A model generated the notes under the pieces. The model had not been told where the DNA came from, made no database searches, and saw only the letters and a list, made by a program, of their open reading frames with translations. From contig NC_065575.1 in the NCBI RefSeq assembly GCF_937616625.2, positions 33,789,001 through 33,853,000 of the forward strand: a stretch of DNA of 64,000 nucleotides, read 5' to 3'. Below, piece by piece: positions 11,467-21,942 of the stretch (within the stretch, counting starts at the first letter, position 1; each line of letters starts with the position of its first letter). The position numbers and the translations under genes are program-made. The stretch is from Mercurialis annua. Lineage: Eukaryota; Streptophyta; Magnoliopsida; Malpighiales; Euphorbiaceae.

Positions 11467-11495
11467 GGTCGCGAATTCCCTGATTTCTAGTAGTG

Positions 11496-11841
11496 TTTTA
11501 TTGTTTTCTTGTTTATTGAATTCCATTTCAGTCTTGAGTCTTTGTTTATTGAACATTATATGCAATCTTAACTCAGCTCAAACGACAATAATAATCTAAT
11601 CAAATTTAATTAATTGTTTAATTCGATATTTAGTTTTTATTGAAGAAATTACGCTCTGTAACCTTATTTTGAAATTTTTACAACAATATGCTCTAATTTT
11701 TTTATTGTGCAAATATACTTTTCTTCAACTTTTTTTTTTGCAAAAGTGCGCAATCTACCAATAATCTATTAAGAGAATGTATTTTTGCAAAAATAATAAT
11801 AATAATATTAAAACATATTTTTACAAACATATAACTAAAAA
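11496..11841. other. AT-rich spacer, nothing recognised
   Basis: Sequence between the CACTA element and the next MULE-like element. I see no gene, RNA or repeat boundary. Confidence 0.4.
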
Positions 11842-13986
11842 GAGAAAATCATAAAAATACTACAAAAATAGCTCAACATTTTACACATTGTCACCTAACT
11901 CCCTTATTTGTCATTCCTACCACAAAAATAAAAAAATATATAACAAACATCATTCCATTAAATTGGTGACACATGGCAAGCATAACACCATTTTAATAAA
12001 AAGGAATAATATTAGCTGGCACATGTGATTTCCATGTCAGAGCGAGTCAGCGCGCGTCATAACGCGTCAGCACATCAGAGCGCGTCATAGCAAGCAAGCC
12101 TCAACAAATTATAGACACAGTTTTGTAATATCATATGATACATCTTCGATACATCATTGATATATTTCCAAAAAAATAAAATTGATAGTAATTTATTTAT
12201 TTATTAAAAATTATTTATAGTATTTTATTATTTATGTATATTTACAAATATAAAAAGATCCACAAAATTATTCAAAGAAATATTTACAAAAATAAAAAAG
12301 GTAGTTTAATTAACTATAATAAATAATTGTGTATATCAACGATGTATCAAAAAAATATATGTAGAATATTCCAAACACATATCGTAAAAGTAAAATGTAT
12401 TTTATAGATAATTTATAAACGTTGATTCTAATATATATCTAGAATATATCTCTAATGCATTGATTATTTTGTCGAAATGCTTCGTTATTTTTTATACGCA
12501 TCTGATATATTAATAATATATTAAAAAATAGCAAAACTTTCCATCATAAGTACATTAATAATATATATGATAAAAATTTATATTTTTAAAATAAAAAATA
12601 TTCATCTTTGATACACATTATATACAACGCAAGAAAAAAAATATCATGTTTAAATTATGTAGTAAAAATGTATTTATCATGTATAAATTATGTAGTAAAA
12701 ATTTATTTATCATATATAAATTATGTATATATCATGTATCTATAAAATACATTTAAATTCTTGTTTGATAACTCGATGTAACTGCGTGACTAATAAATGT
12801 ATATATCATGTATAAATTATGTATCAAACCGATCAAATTAGTCGATTGATTTAATTAAATTGATAAATAAAAGATAATAATTAAAAATATTAATTTATTC
12901 AGTTAATTAAACTTTAATTTTACTATATCTCATTCACTTTCTCAATTAAAGACTTTCAAAAAGAGAAATTAACTTATCTACACGTCGTTTAACTATTTTC
13001 TTTAAAAATTATAAATCAATATTATCTAATATATTTAAAATGTATCAAATATGTATAAAAACAAAAGAAAAAGTGTTTGAACAATCGAATATATATCAAA
13101 CATGTGTCATAGATGAATAAAATATGTGTCGAAAATGAATCAAAGATGCATCAGATATGTATCGAAAATATGAATTTAAGATATATCAAATATGTATCGG
13201 AGATGTATCCATTATATAAATAAAAAACAATTAATTACAATTAAAGTCCAAAAATAAAAAACATGGGTGTTGCTTGGTTGGTGAGATAATTATGGAAATA
13301 CGGAAGAAAAGTTTAAATTTTGGTATCATGGGTGTTTTTATTTTTAATTTCAAATATTTGTAGATGGATCAATTTTTGATATGTATCAGAGATGTATCAT
13401 ATATGTATCGTATAGTATCAAAAATATATTTTTTATAAACAGTTTGACGATAAATTTAACAAAAATGTATCTATATTATGTAGTAAAAATGTATCTGTCA
13501 TGTATAAATCATATATCAACGATGTATTTATAAAGTTCATTTAAAAAATATCTATTATGTATAAATTATGTATAAGAGTTGTATAAATATAAAAATGAAT
13601 AGATCAAATTTGTTGGTTGATTCAATTAAATCGATAAAAATAAAAGATATCCATTTTTTATATGTATAATTACGAGATGTATTATATATGTATCGGAGAT
13701 GTATCTATTTTTTAAAATATAATAACAAACTGATCAAATTAGTCGGTTGATTTAATTAAATCGATGAAAAAAAAAATAAAAACAAGAAAACGGTTTCGAA
13801 CGATCGAATATATATTAAATATATATCGAGATGTATCAAATTATATGTTTGATTATTTTTTAATTTTTAACATAATTTAAAATTTTATATAAAATAAGAT
13901 ATTTTTGATACGTTATATTCATAAAATATATAAATAAATTAATGATTTGAATTTTTCTAAAATATTTAATATAAATATTTAACGTT

Positions 13987-14046
<60 letters not shown>

Positions 14047-14350
14047 AAAAAAGTATGGGGCCTTTGAAACATTTTATTTGTTATATAGAGAACAGCTGCA
14101 CCATGCACCTGTTTCCCAAATAATCATGATAACAGATGTATGGTGCACCTGTTTCTCGCGTCAGCAGGAAGGGAGACCTTTAAAAAAATAAAAATAAATC
14201 AGAGGTTTAATATGACACATGTAGGTTTATAAGAAAAAGTGGCATTGGATGAAATAAAACATTCATATTTAATAATAAAGTAAACAAATTTAATAATATT
14301 GTATTGTGTGAAAAGTTGAGCCTTTTTTCTTGTTTTCTTGTTATTATCTC
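11842..14350. mobile_element. Non-autonomous MULE-like element, 2.5-kb family, copy 1
   Basis: The left end GAGAAAATCATAAAAAT is loosely mirrored at the right end (inverse GAGATAATAACAAGAAAA). Flanks AACTAAAAA and AATTGAAAA match at 7 of 9. The first 280 bp (CACCTAACTCCCTTATTTGTCATTC, a GC-rich island of GCGCGTCAG words near 12040-12100) align with the start of the copy at 57912. The interior contains dozens of TGTATC/GATGTATC words and no coding capacity. It also contains a (TA)n tract. Confidence 0.7.
13990..14042. repeat. (TA)n microsatellite
   Basis: An uninterrupted TA run of about 26 units inside the MULE-like copy 1. Confidence 0.95.
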
Positions 14351-16046
14351 AATTGAAAATAGGTAATTTTATAGATGTCTCTTTTCATTGGCTAAAGATC
14401 CGAGTAGGCCTCGAGGGTTTGATGTGAACAATGCCTAATGAAATACCGTTGAGTTGTGCCGAACACATAAAATATATTCCATTAGTATCAATAAAGAAGG
14501 CAATTTGAAAAACCAATGAAATTTTTTTGACAATTAAATAAATTTCAATTAATATCAAGCAATTATATGTGTAAAAGTTAAAAAGGGTTATAACAATTTC
14601 TAATGATCTGGTATGGAACAAAACACAAAAGCCTTAAGATCGCCTTAAAAAATAAAAATAAAAATTACATAACTACTCTATCACAATAAAATCCAAAAAT
14701 TTCTTTGTCTAATAAAAAACTCACCAACTTTTCATAAAAAACAAGCAAACTTTTCATATTGAAAGGACAATAAAACTTTCATAAAAAAAGACGATCGTCG
14801 TAATACATGTACCAAAAAAAGTTAATATAACTTATAAACAATTTTATCTTCAGTTTTTAAAGATCTTAATCTATCTTTGATTCTTGATTTATACATATAT
14901 TGAAATTGTTGTGATGAACAAATTTTATCACGTTATGCCCAAAATTTGTCACAAAAACATTATTGTGCCAAATTTTGTTTGTCAAAGCAAAGTCGTCATA
15001 TTAAGTATTGTAGACACCTATTTTGCGGACATATAAAAAGTGATAAGGGAATGAAGCGTCCAATGATGATTTTTAAAGAAATATGTCCGGGTGACGAGCT
15101 ACATATTTGCTTGCTAGAATCTAAGCAGACGTAATCAGTGTACATCTGCAAACTTGAAGGATTAAAATGCAATTAGTCGTAGCCTTAAATAGCCTATAAA
15201 AATCCAAAAAGATTGTAGTCTAAGTCTGAAAATTGGAGTAATTGCAATATCTTAAAAGTTTATGGGCCAATTTGCAAGTTTTTACGAACTAAAATTGACC
15301 ATAACCAAGCCTATAGGGTCTTACTAGCATTTTTGACACTTTTAGACACCGAAACAGACTTTTAGCACCTTTTTTAATTAGCTATCAAGTCAAAATCCGA
15401 AAATTAAAGTTAAAATCCTAAGGTAAATAGTTAAAATTCTAATCCTAATCCTAAAAGCATATTACTTAACACTTCTTCAACCTAGATCTTCAACTTAGGT
15501 TACTAGGCTTGTTTGAGCTCGAAATTAGACCCTGTTCGAACCCAGATTTACTATTTATGTACTTTACTTTTCTTCTTTGTAACGGGCCAAGCCCGATGTA
15601 AAACGGACCCAGAAGTCTATCTATGTAACATAAAGTATAAACCGGGCCCACGAGCCCGAGCCCGGCAAACTAGCAACTTCCAGAGAAGATTTCGGGTTCA
15701 CTAGAACTCGAAATCAATCGCGGTTCAAATCAGTAGAACTAGATCGACGAGACGAACCACTCTCGTGATCTGACCGAAAGCCGTTTCCGACCAGACCGAA
15801 TAGCAAAAACTCCTATTACAACACTTAAATAGAAAAGCAGCATTAGTAAAGTAGCTGAAAATCACCCTATTTGCAACTGAAGCTTTATTCTGAAAGACTC
15901 TTCTATGTTTTCTTTTTCAAACTTCTCATACCACTAAACACCATAAAATCTCCAAAAGTTTCCAATAAGGTCCCTTGGGAACTACGCTCAGCCACTATAA
16001 CATGAAATCTTCAAAACCATTCGGAAAAACCCAAGTTATATCCAAT
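14351..16046. other. Intergenic stretch, mostly AT-rich, no supported gene
   Basis: Only short frames. The part at about 15580-15670 is GC-rich with repeated GGGCC/GAGCCCG words, unlike its surroundings, and may be debris of a retroelement related to the LINE remnant that follows. I cannot define ends. Confidence 0.4.
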
Positions 16047-16400
16047 ATATGAATCACATCACACCAAATATTTCTCGCAAAAACATAATGAATGAACAAA
16101 TGTTCTTGAATCCAACACATTACAAAGAGTGCCCATCAAATTATCAAAAGAAACTATAAAACGTCGTGCCAAAAAATCTAAAGTGGGCACTCGACTATGC
16201 AAAACCACAAAAATGAAAAATTTAACACGAGAAGGTGCCTGATAATTCCAAATCTGAGCAAAAGAAGACATGTTCCTTACTCTAATCGTGCAATTAGCAG
16301 CTGAACGTACATCGTCAACCTGAGCAGCGACTTCCGAAGAACGCCCTTCCAAAACAGGCCTATGCTGCCAAGCAGACCCTTCTGCATTATAGTTGACCAC
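16047..16400 (-). pseudogene. LINE remnant: zf-RVT domain
   Basis: The minus-strand open frame contains NYQAPSRVKFFIFVVLHSRV and PTLDFLARRFIVSFDNLMGT. This is the zf-RVT region that follows reverse transcriptase in plant LINEs (pattern P-x-K-V-K-F-F-x-W-x-x-x-x-R-x-P-T). The terminal Cys/His residues are mostly lost and nothing upstream is in frame, so it is a decayed fragment. Confidence 0.65.
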
Positions 16401-16987
16401 AAATTTAATCTCTTAATGGGATTCGTATCCAGACTTCGATCTTCTTTAATGGTCGAATCTTAGAGGATTCGGTTGTCGTCTCTTTGGGTGATCCTATCTT
16501 GACTTCATTTTTTGACCTGCGAATACTGCAAGATCTAGCTTTGGTGTTTGAGATTCTCTTTAGCTTCATTGTCCTGTGATGAATCCTAATTTAGCTTCTA
16601 TGGGCGAATATCTTAGGACTCAGATCATCGTTTATTGTATGTGGAATAACGAGTTTCCACCACTTCCACTACATGAAAACTCTAGCTTCTTCCTCACTTT
16701 TTTTTTGTTTTCAAAAAATTTAGTCAGCCACCCCACAAATCAATTTTTTATCTGCCGTTGTTTTTTATTCGTTTTCTATAATCGAAGGAGAGAAAGACTT
16801 GCGGCAAGAATCTATATATTATATAATTGAGAGGACCAACGGAGCCCTCTCATTCATTCTCGCCAAATAGAGCATTCTGGTAGTCTCCAACTTTTTTCAA
16901 CTACTTATTTTACTTTAATTGATTTAAGTAGTTTTAATCAAAATAAACTTCCTAACAATTAAAATTACGTTTTAATTACTGTAGTAA

Positions 16988-17193
16988 TTGATCAAAAAAT
17001 AATTCAGAACAACAATACTTCTATCTTTGCCCTTATAATTAGGATGAGACGATTTAATATAAACAACAAATACACATGTGAATTGTGTTATTGATCAAAA
17101 AATAATTCAGAACAACAATACTTCTATCTTTGCCCTTATAATTAGGATGAGACGATTTAATATAAACAACAAATACACATGTGAATTGTGTTA
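16988..17193. repeat. Perfect 103-bp tandem duplication
   Basis: 16988-17090 and 17091-17193 are identical, beginning TTGATCAAAAAATAATTCAG and ending GAATTGTGTTA. It lies inside the Helitron. Identity suggests a recent event or an assembly duplication. Confidence 0.95.
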
Positions 17194-17669
17194 TTTTTAT
17201 CAAAGGCTTCAGATAAAAAAGAGTTAGAGACAATATGTTGATTACTATTATGTCTGTCAATTTTATTTTTTTTAATAGAAATGTCTGTCAAATTTTAAAT
17301 GTGTGTTAGTTACCAAATCCTAAATGGACTAAATTATGACATAAGTCTTATTAATTTTTAAATAATAATCAACCAGCTTCATTTTAGGATGATTTTAAAT
17401 TTGTTTAGTATCAATAAATATAATTTAAATAATGTTTTAATTTCTATAAAATACTTTGATATTTATGTTGGTAAAAGTAAATAACATTTTAGGTAAGATA
17501 ATATACTTATTAATTGATAGCAAATCACACAGGCTAATTTTCTACTACATATCCATTAATTTATTTATTTTTGCAAATATAATTCTCACTTTTTTTAAAC
17601 TATTTATTTTAATATTAGTATTATTTTATTAACTTTTTTAAATTACTTTTTAAATCATATTTAATTTAA

Positions 17670-17976
17670 GGGTAATGTCGTAAAAATTCACCAATTTTAC
17701 ACGTTTTCTCATTTTAATCAAACAATTTAAATTTTCTCATTTTCATGCACGATCTACAATTTTTTTTCAATTCATGCATAGTGCTGAGTTGCACGACTTC
17801 ATTCGTGTAATTTGCTGAAGTGGAGGTTTTTTTACACCAATGAATGAGTGTCACCTCAGAACCATGCATGAATTTGAGAAGAAGTGTTAGTTCGTGCATA
17901 AAAATAAAAAAATTTAAACTGCGTGATTAAAATGAGAAAACGTGTAAAGTTCGTGATTTTTTTTTAACATTAACTC
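17670..17976. mobile_element. 307-bp foldback MITE (first sibling) in the Helitron
   Basis: Inverted arms start GGGTAATGTCGTAAAAATTC and end ...CATTAACTC. It is flanked by a perfect 9-bp duplication, TTAATTTAA, at 17661-17669 and 17977-17985. Nearly the same sequence and length as the element at 18032. No ORF; the 9-bp duplication points to Mutator-type mobilisation. Confidence 0.88.
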
Positions 17977-18031
17977 TTAATTTAATAATTTATATTAACT
18001 TCTAATCTCTAAACATCAGTGTTTTAATATA

Positions 18032-18338
18032 GGGGTAATGTCATAAAAATTCACGAACTTTACATGTTTTCTCATTTTAATCATGCATTTTAAATTTTCT
18101 CATTTTCATGCACGAACTACTTTTTCTCAAATTCATACACGGTCCTGAGGTGTCACAGCTCCATTGGTGTAATTTGCTGAGGTGGAGGTCATTTTACATC
18201 AATGAATGAGTGCCACCTCAGCACCGTGTATGAATTTGGAAAAAAATGGTAGTTCGTGTATGAAAATGAGAAAATTTAAACTTCATAATTAAAATGAGAA
18301 AACGTGTAAAGTTCGTGATTTTTTTTTGACATTAACCC
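18032..18338. mobile_element. 307-bp foldback MITE (second sibling) in the Helitron
   Basis: It starts GGGGTAATGTCATAAAAATT and ends CATTAACCC, flanked by TTTAATATA at 18023-18031 and 18339-18347. Its own target duplication differs from that of the first sibling 55 bp away, so these are two separate insertions, not a tandem copy. Confidence 0.88.
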
Positions 18339-18688
18339 TTTAATATATATTAACTTCTAATTTCTACAAATTATTTATTTTATTGAATATTAATCTTTTA
18401 AAAAATAAAAACTTAATCTAGCATTTTAACAAACACACATTTTATATTAAATATTTATCTATTATTTATTATTTTAACATTATAATTTATTTAAGTTTCA
18501 CTAATATAAAAATTATTATTAAAAAAATTGATATAGTCAATAATTTATTACTAAAATTAAAGTATATTTTTATTTTATTAGTTGGCATATGATATTTTTC
18601 ACAATTTTTATATATTATTTTTTCATAAATTTATTATTTAAATAAGTATTAATTTGATTCCGCGTAGATACGCGGGACTTTCGACTAG

Positions 18689-19424
18689 TAGAATACATAA
18701 TCTAACAGAATTGCTCTCTAGCGCTAATGCCATTTAAATTATAGTTCACTAATAGTACTTAATTTATTTTTTTAATAAATATAAAATTCGAATTTGTTAT
18801 TTTCTTTTTTTTTGCATTTTGCAATTTTTCCTTTATAGATGTTTTTTTTTATGAAATTGTTGCATATTATTCTGGATGGGTGATACTATTTCCATTTTTT
18901 CTTTTTCAATATGATTTATTTAAATGCCAAATGTTCAATTATATTTAGAAATATTTTTTTTTTTGATGAATAGAAATAATTATTGAATGGAGTGGACGGA
19001 TATTCAAGTCGCACATTTTCTGTCATCGCGATTGAATTAAAATTTTCTTTTTGTACTCTTTGAATATGTTTTTTTCCCTTATAATCATTGATCAAATTAT
19101 ACTTCTATTTATCTATTAAAGAATATTTATTATTATAAAAGAAAACGAAATTAGAATTTAAGTAAATGCTATGAAAAATCAAATAATTTCCACTATTATG
19201 AAAATGATACTCTTATACAACTTGGATAATAAACCAGCCTAGCTTAGGCTTTACCGGCACAGTTTGATATATATTTCATATCAAATGGCCAACTTAAAAT
19301 TACAATATCAAACTATACCAAATTAATAAAACAATAATTAAAACAATAACCTATCTACCTATTATGGGAGAATATTATTGTTGTACCAATATATTAAACC
19401 CAAAATACCCTCAAATAAAGTTGA
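18689..19424. other. AT-rich intergenic stretch, nothing recognised
   Basis: Between the Helitron end and the small gene. No open frame, repeat boundary or RNA gene that I can support. Confidence 0.4.
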
Positions 19425-19727
19425 TTAATAATGAAAGCTGCAACTCAATGCATCACCATGATGTATAGAGTTGGGACATTTAAATTTGAGATACTGCAAA
19501 TATTTGAGCCTATGAACACTTGCATAAGCTGCTCCCTTCACTTTCTTGATTCTATTACAAGCTGCTGCCTTTGTTTTCGTAAATCCTTTTTCAAATTTCT
19601 TGAAATATTTAACCTTTTCCTCACTACAATTACTACTCATGCTTTTTCTAATTATTATCATCTCTTCATCTCTATCTAAATGTTCATCACACCAATCACC
19701 CATAATTATATCATAATCTAATCCCAT
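19425..19727 (-). CDS. Possible small plant gene, 100 aa, unknown function
   Basis: A single minus-strand frame starts MGLDYDIIMGDWCDEHLDRD and ends CSFHY. The middle is basic (KVKYFKKFEKGFTKTKAAAC, IKKVKGAAYASVHRLKYLQY). It resembles small plant proteins with a KTK..A..KVK.GA...I core, but I cannot name a family. It stands out by codon-like composition from the AT-rich DNA around it. A good TATA box (TATAAATA on the minus strand) lies about 90 bp upstream of the ATG. There is no signal peptide or membrane segment. It could still be a chance frame. Confidence 0.4.
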   Translation of the reverse strand: MGLDYDIIMGDWCDEHLDRDEEMIIIRKSMSSNCSEEKVKYFKKFEKGFTKTKAAACNRIKKVKGAAYASVHRLKYLQYLKFKCPNSIHHGDALSCSFHY

Positions 19728-19814
19728 TTTTCAGAGCTTTAATTGATTATTTGACTCTCTTTAGGACTTTAATTAATTTTTTTAGGACAATTAGAGGAGT
19801 TATTGACGATGTTA

Positions 19815-19822
19815 TATTTATA
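19815..19822 (-). promoter_or_regulatory. TATA box candidate for the 100-aa gene
   Basis: The minus strand reads GATATAAATATAAC, with TATAAATA about 90 bp upstream of the start codon at 19727, a normal distance for a short plant 5' leader. Confidence 0.4.
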
Positions 19823-20032
19823 TCATGTGATGTTGTTTACTAACGAATATGAACTATTTTTAGTTTTCTTTGATGCGAGAAAAGAACAATTGTTTGAATA
19901 ATATAAATTCCTGAAGACTAGAGAGGGAACTATAATTAACTTGCTAATATTCTTCAGTTGTTTGGTAAACAAAGAATTTTTCTTCAGCTATGAGCCTTCG
20001 GTTGACCAACCCCAGAAGTGAAAATTCAATGC

Positions 20033-20394
20033 TTAAATATTTCAAAAATCACGAACTATTACATGTTTTGGTATTTCACATGAATTTTTAGTCTTGGTAT
20101 AAAAATACATGAACTATGTAATTTTTCTAATAATAACACGGACACCGTTTTGGACCTAATTAACACGGCACCATTATTGGATCTAACATGGCACCGCTTT
20201 GAACCTAACACGGCACCGTTTTTGACCAAACACGGCACCGTTTTTTACCTAACACGGCACCATTTTTAAAAAAAATGTAAAGGTGGTTTTATATGTAAAA
20301 ATTAGATACTTCATGTATTTTTATACCAAAAGTAAAAATTTGTATTAAATACTAAAAACACGCAAAAGTTATTGATTTTTGGTGCATTTAAACT
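20033..20394. mobile_element. Foldback element with internal CACGGCACCGTTTT repeats
   Basis: Arms pair through TTGGTATAAAAATACATGAA and TTCATGTATTTTTATACCAA. The element is flanked by the 12-bp direct repeat AAAATTCAATGC (20021-20032 and 20395-20406). The loop (about 20135-20275) has some six copies of a unit based on AACACGGCACCGTTTTTGACC. Confidence 0.7.
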
Positions 20395-20619
20395 AAAATT
20401 CAATGCAAAATTATAACAGTATTAGCTGCATAACTGGTTAATTCAGCCAACACATATTCAAGGTTTTAAGTTTGAACAAAATAAAAATTATTAGACTTTA
20501 TGTCTTAAAAAACCCTGACCTTTCATCCCCTTTTCAATCTTACTCTGACGTTGCAAATCTGTTAATTTTATCCTATTTTGTATTTTTTTCATTTCAATTG
20601 TACGCTAAAGCATAAAATT

Positions 20620-21835
20620 GATCTTTTGCCCCTAAGGTTTGGGATCTGGATCAAGTAAGCCCTCAACATTCGGAAAGGTCCACCCATGCCCCCAACGTTT
20701 GTAAAAACTAGACAATCAGGCCCCTCGGTTTAACTCCGTTTCATTTCTCCTAAAACTTCGTTAGTGTGATTCTACGTGGCAGAGCTAAAAGGATCATTTA
20801 TGCTCCTAAGGTTTGGATCCGGGATCAAATGAGCCCTCAACGTTTGAAAAAGGTTCACTTATGTCCCCGACATTTGAAAAGGTTCACTTATGCCCCGACG
20901 TTTGAAAAATAAAAAGTTAGGCCCCAGTTTAACACCGTCTCATTGCTTCCCAAACTCCGTTGATATGATCTGACGTGGCTAATTTTTTGCGTCAAATTTT
21001 TCTCTACGGTGACGGTCTTTGCCTCAGCAACAATAGTCTGTCGTTGCAAAGTAATTTTACTACAAGACTGAGTTAAACCGATAGGCTATCCTTCTCTAAC
21101 AATTGAATAAGGAATTCTATTTATAAAACATTATCTTGTTTAAGGAAACTTACAATGCTAGAGACGGAAAAAAAAGTGTTTGCTGAGGTAGAAGGAGGCA
21201 GTGCACGAGATGGAACGCCAAATGAAAAGGAATACAATTATTATCCTTTTAATTAATTTTTTATATAATTGTTGGGTTTTTAATTTTTGGAGAAGTGTAA
21301 TTGTCGAATCGAAACAAATGAAGTAGATAAATAAACTGATTTTTTGTAGCTTACGTTTCATTATTAATTACGTTTAATCGTCTTCAATGACAACGGAGAT
21401 TTTTTACCGAATAAATGTTCGACGTATGTTGCCTATAGTTCGATTAATGGAAAACACTAAAAATTAGCCACGTAGGATCACACTACTAGAGTTTGGGAAC
21501 CAATGATAGAGTGTTAAACTGGGCCCTAACTATTCATTTTTTCAAATGTTGAGGACATAAGTGAACCTTTTCAAACGTTAGGGGCATAAGTGAACTTTTT
21601 TCAAACATTGAGAGCTTATTTAATCTCGGATCCAAACCTTAGGGGCACAAATGATCCTCTTATCTCTGCCACGTAGGATCACACTAACGAAGTTTAGGAG
21701 AAATGAAACGGCGTTAAACCGAGGGGTCTGATTGTCCATTTTTACAAACTTTGGGGGCATGGGTGAACCTTTCCGGACGTTGAGGGATTACTTGATCCAG
21801 ACCCTAAACCTTAGGGGTATGAATGACCCTTTTCC
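20620..21835. repeat. Large inverted repeat (about 1.2 kb) with nested units
   Basis: The left arm (about 20630-20990) and right arm (about 21470-21820) are complementary over several hundred bases; both include CCCCTAAGGTTTGG and ACGTGGCAGAG-type blocks. Each arm itself contains two diverged copies of a unit of about 170 bp (CTAAGGTTTGG ... CTACGTGGCAGAG). No coding capacity. It abuts the LINE fragment at 21836. It is a foldback transposon or a compound of nested MITEs. Confidence 0.65.
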
Positions 21836-21942
21836 CATTTTAAATTATTGTATTGATACGACGTGAAGTTTGATTCCGTCTTCATTTTTCAATTTGCGAA
21901 TGATACGATTCTCTTCCTTCCTTTTGACTTGGAACAACTTAG
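21836..21942 (+). pseudogene. LINE reverse transcriptase fragment, upstream of the Tekay insertion
   Basis: The plus strand encodes FIFQFANDTILFLPFDLEQL immediately before the retrotransposon. This is the LINE reverse transcriptase catalytic block F-A-D-D-T-x-x-F, with the first catalytic Asp changed to Asn. Reading continues in frame on the far side of the retrotransposon at 33237, once one copy of CTTAG is discounted. Confidence 0.75.

Larger units (their letters stand above)
7542..11495 (-). mobile_element. CACTA (En/Spm) transposon, 3,954 bp, deletion derivative
   Basis: It begins CACTACTAGAAAA at 7542 and ends with the inverse, TTTCTAGTAGTG, at 11495. The flanks are TTT (7539-7541) and TTT (11496-11498), the 3-bp duplication expected of this superfamily. 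Both ends carry arrays of a GCGACGGA / TCCGTCGC word. Genes read on the minus strand. An intact accessory gene sits at 8184-9933, and only a C-terminal remnant of the large transposase remains (about 10225-10400). The element therefore should not move without help from an autonomous relative. Confidence 0.95.
16811..18688 (+). mobile_element. Helitron, non-autonomous, 1,878 bp
   Basis: The 5' end is TCTATATATTATATAATTGA preceded by A (16810). The 3' end is CTAG at 18685-18688 followed by T. A hairpin CCGCGTAGATACGCGG sits 13 bp before the end. TC...CTAG ends, a 3' hairpin and insertion between A and T are the Helitron signature. No Rep/helicase gene is present. The element carries a 103-bp tandem duplication and two 307-bp MITEs. 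Confidence 0.85.

Noticed and set aside
14385..14621. 78-codon minus-strand frame
   Set aside because: AT-rich, no motif, no promoter or splice context; likely chance.
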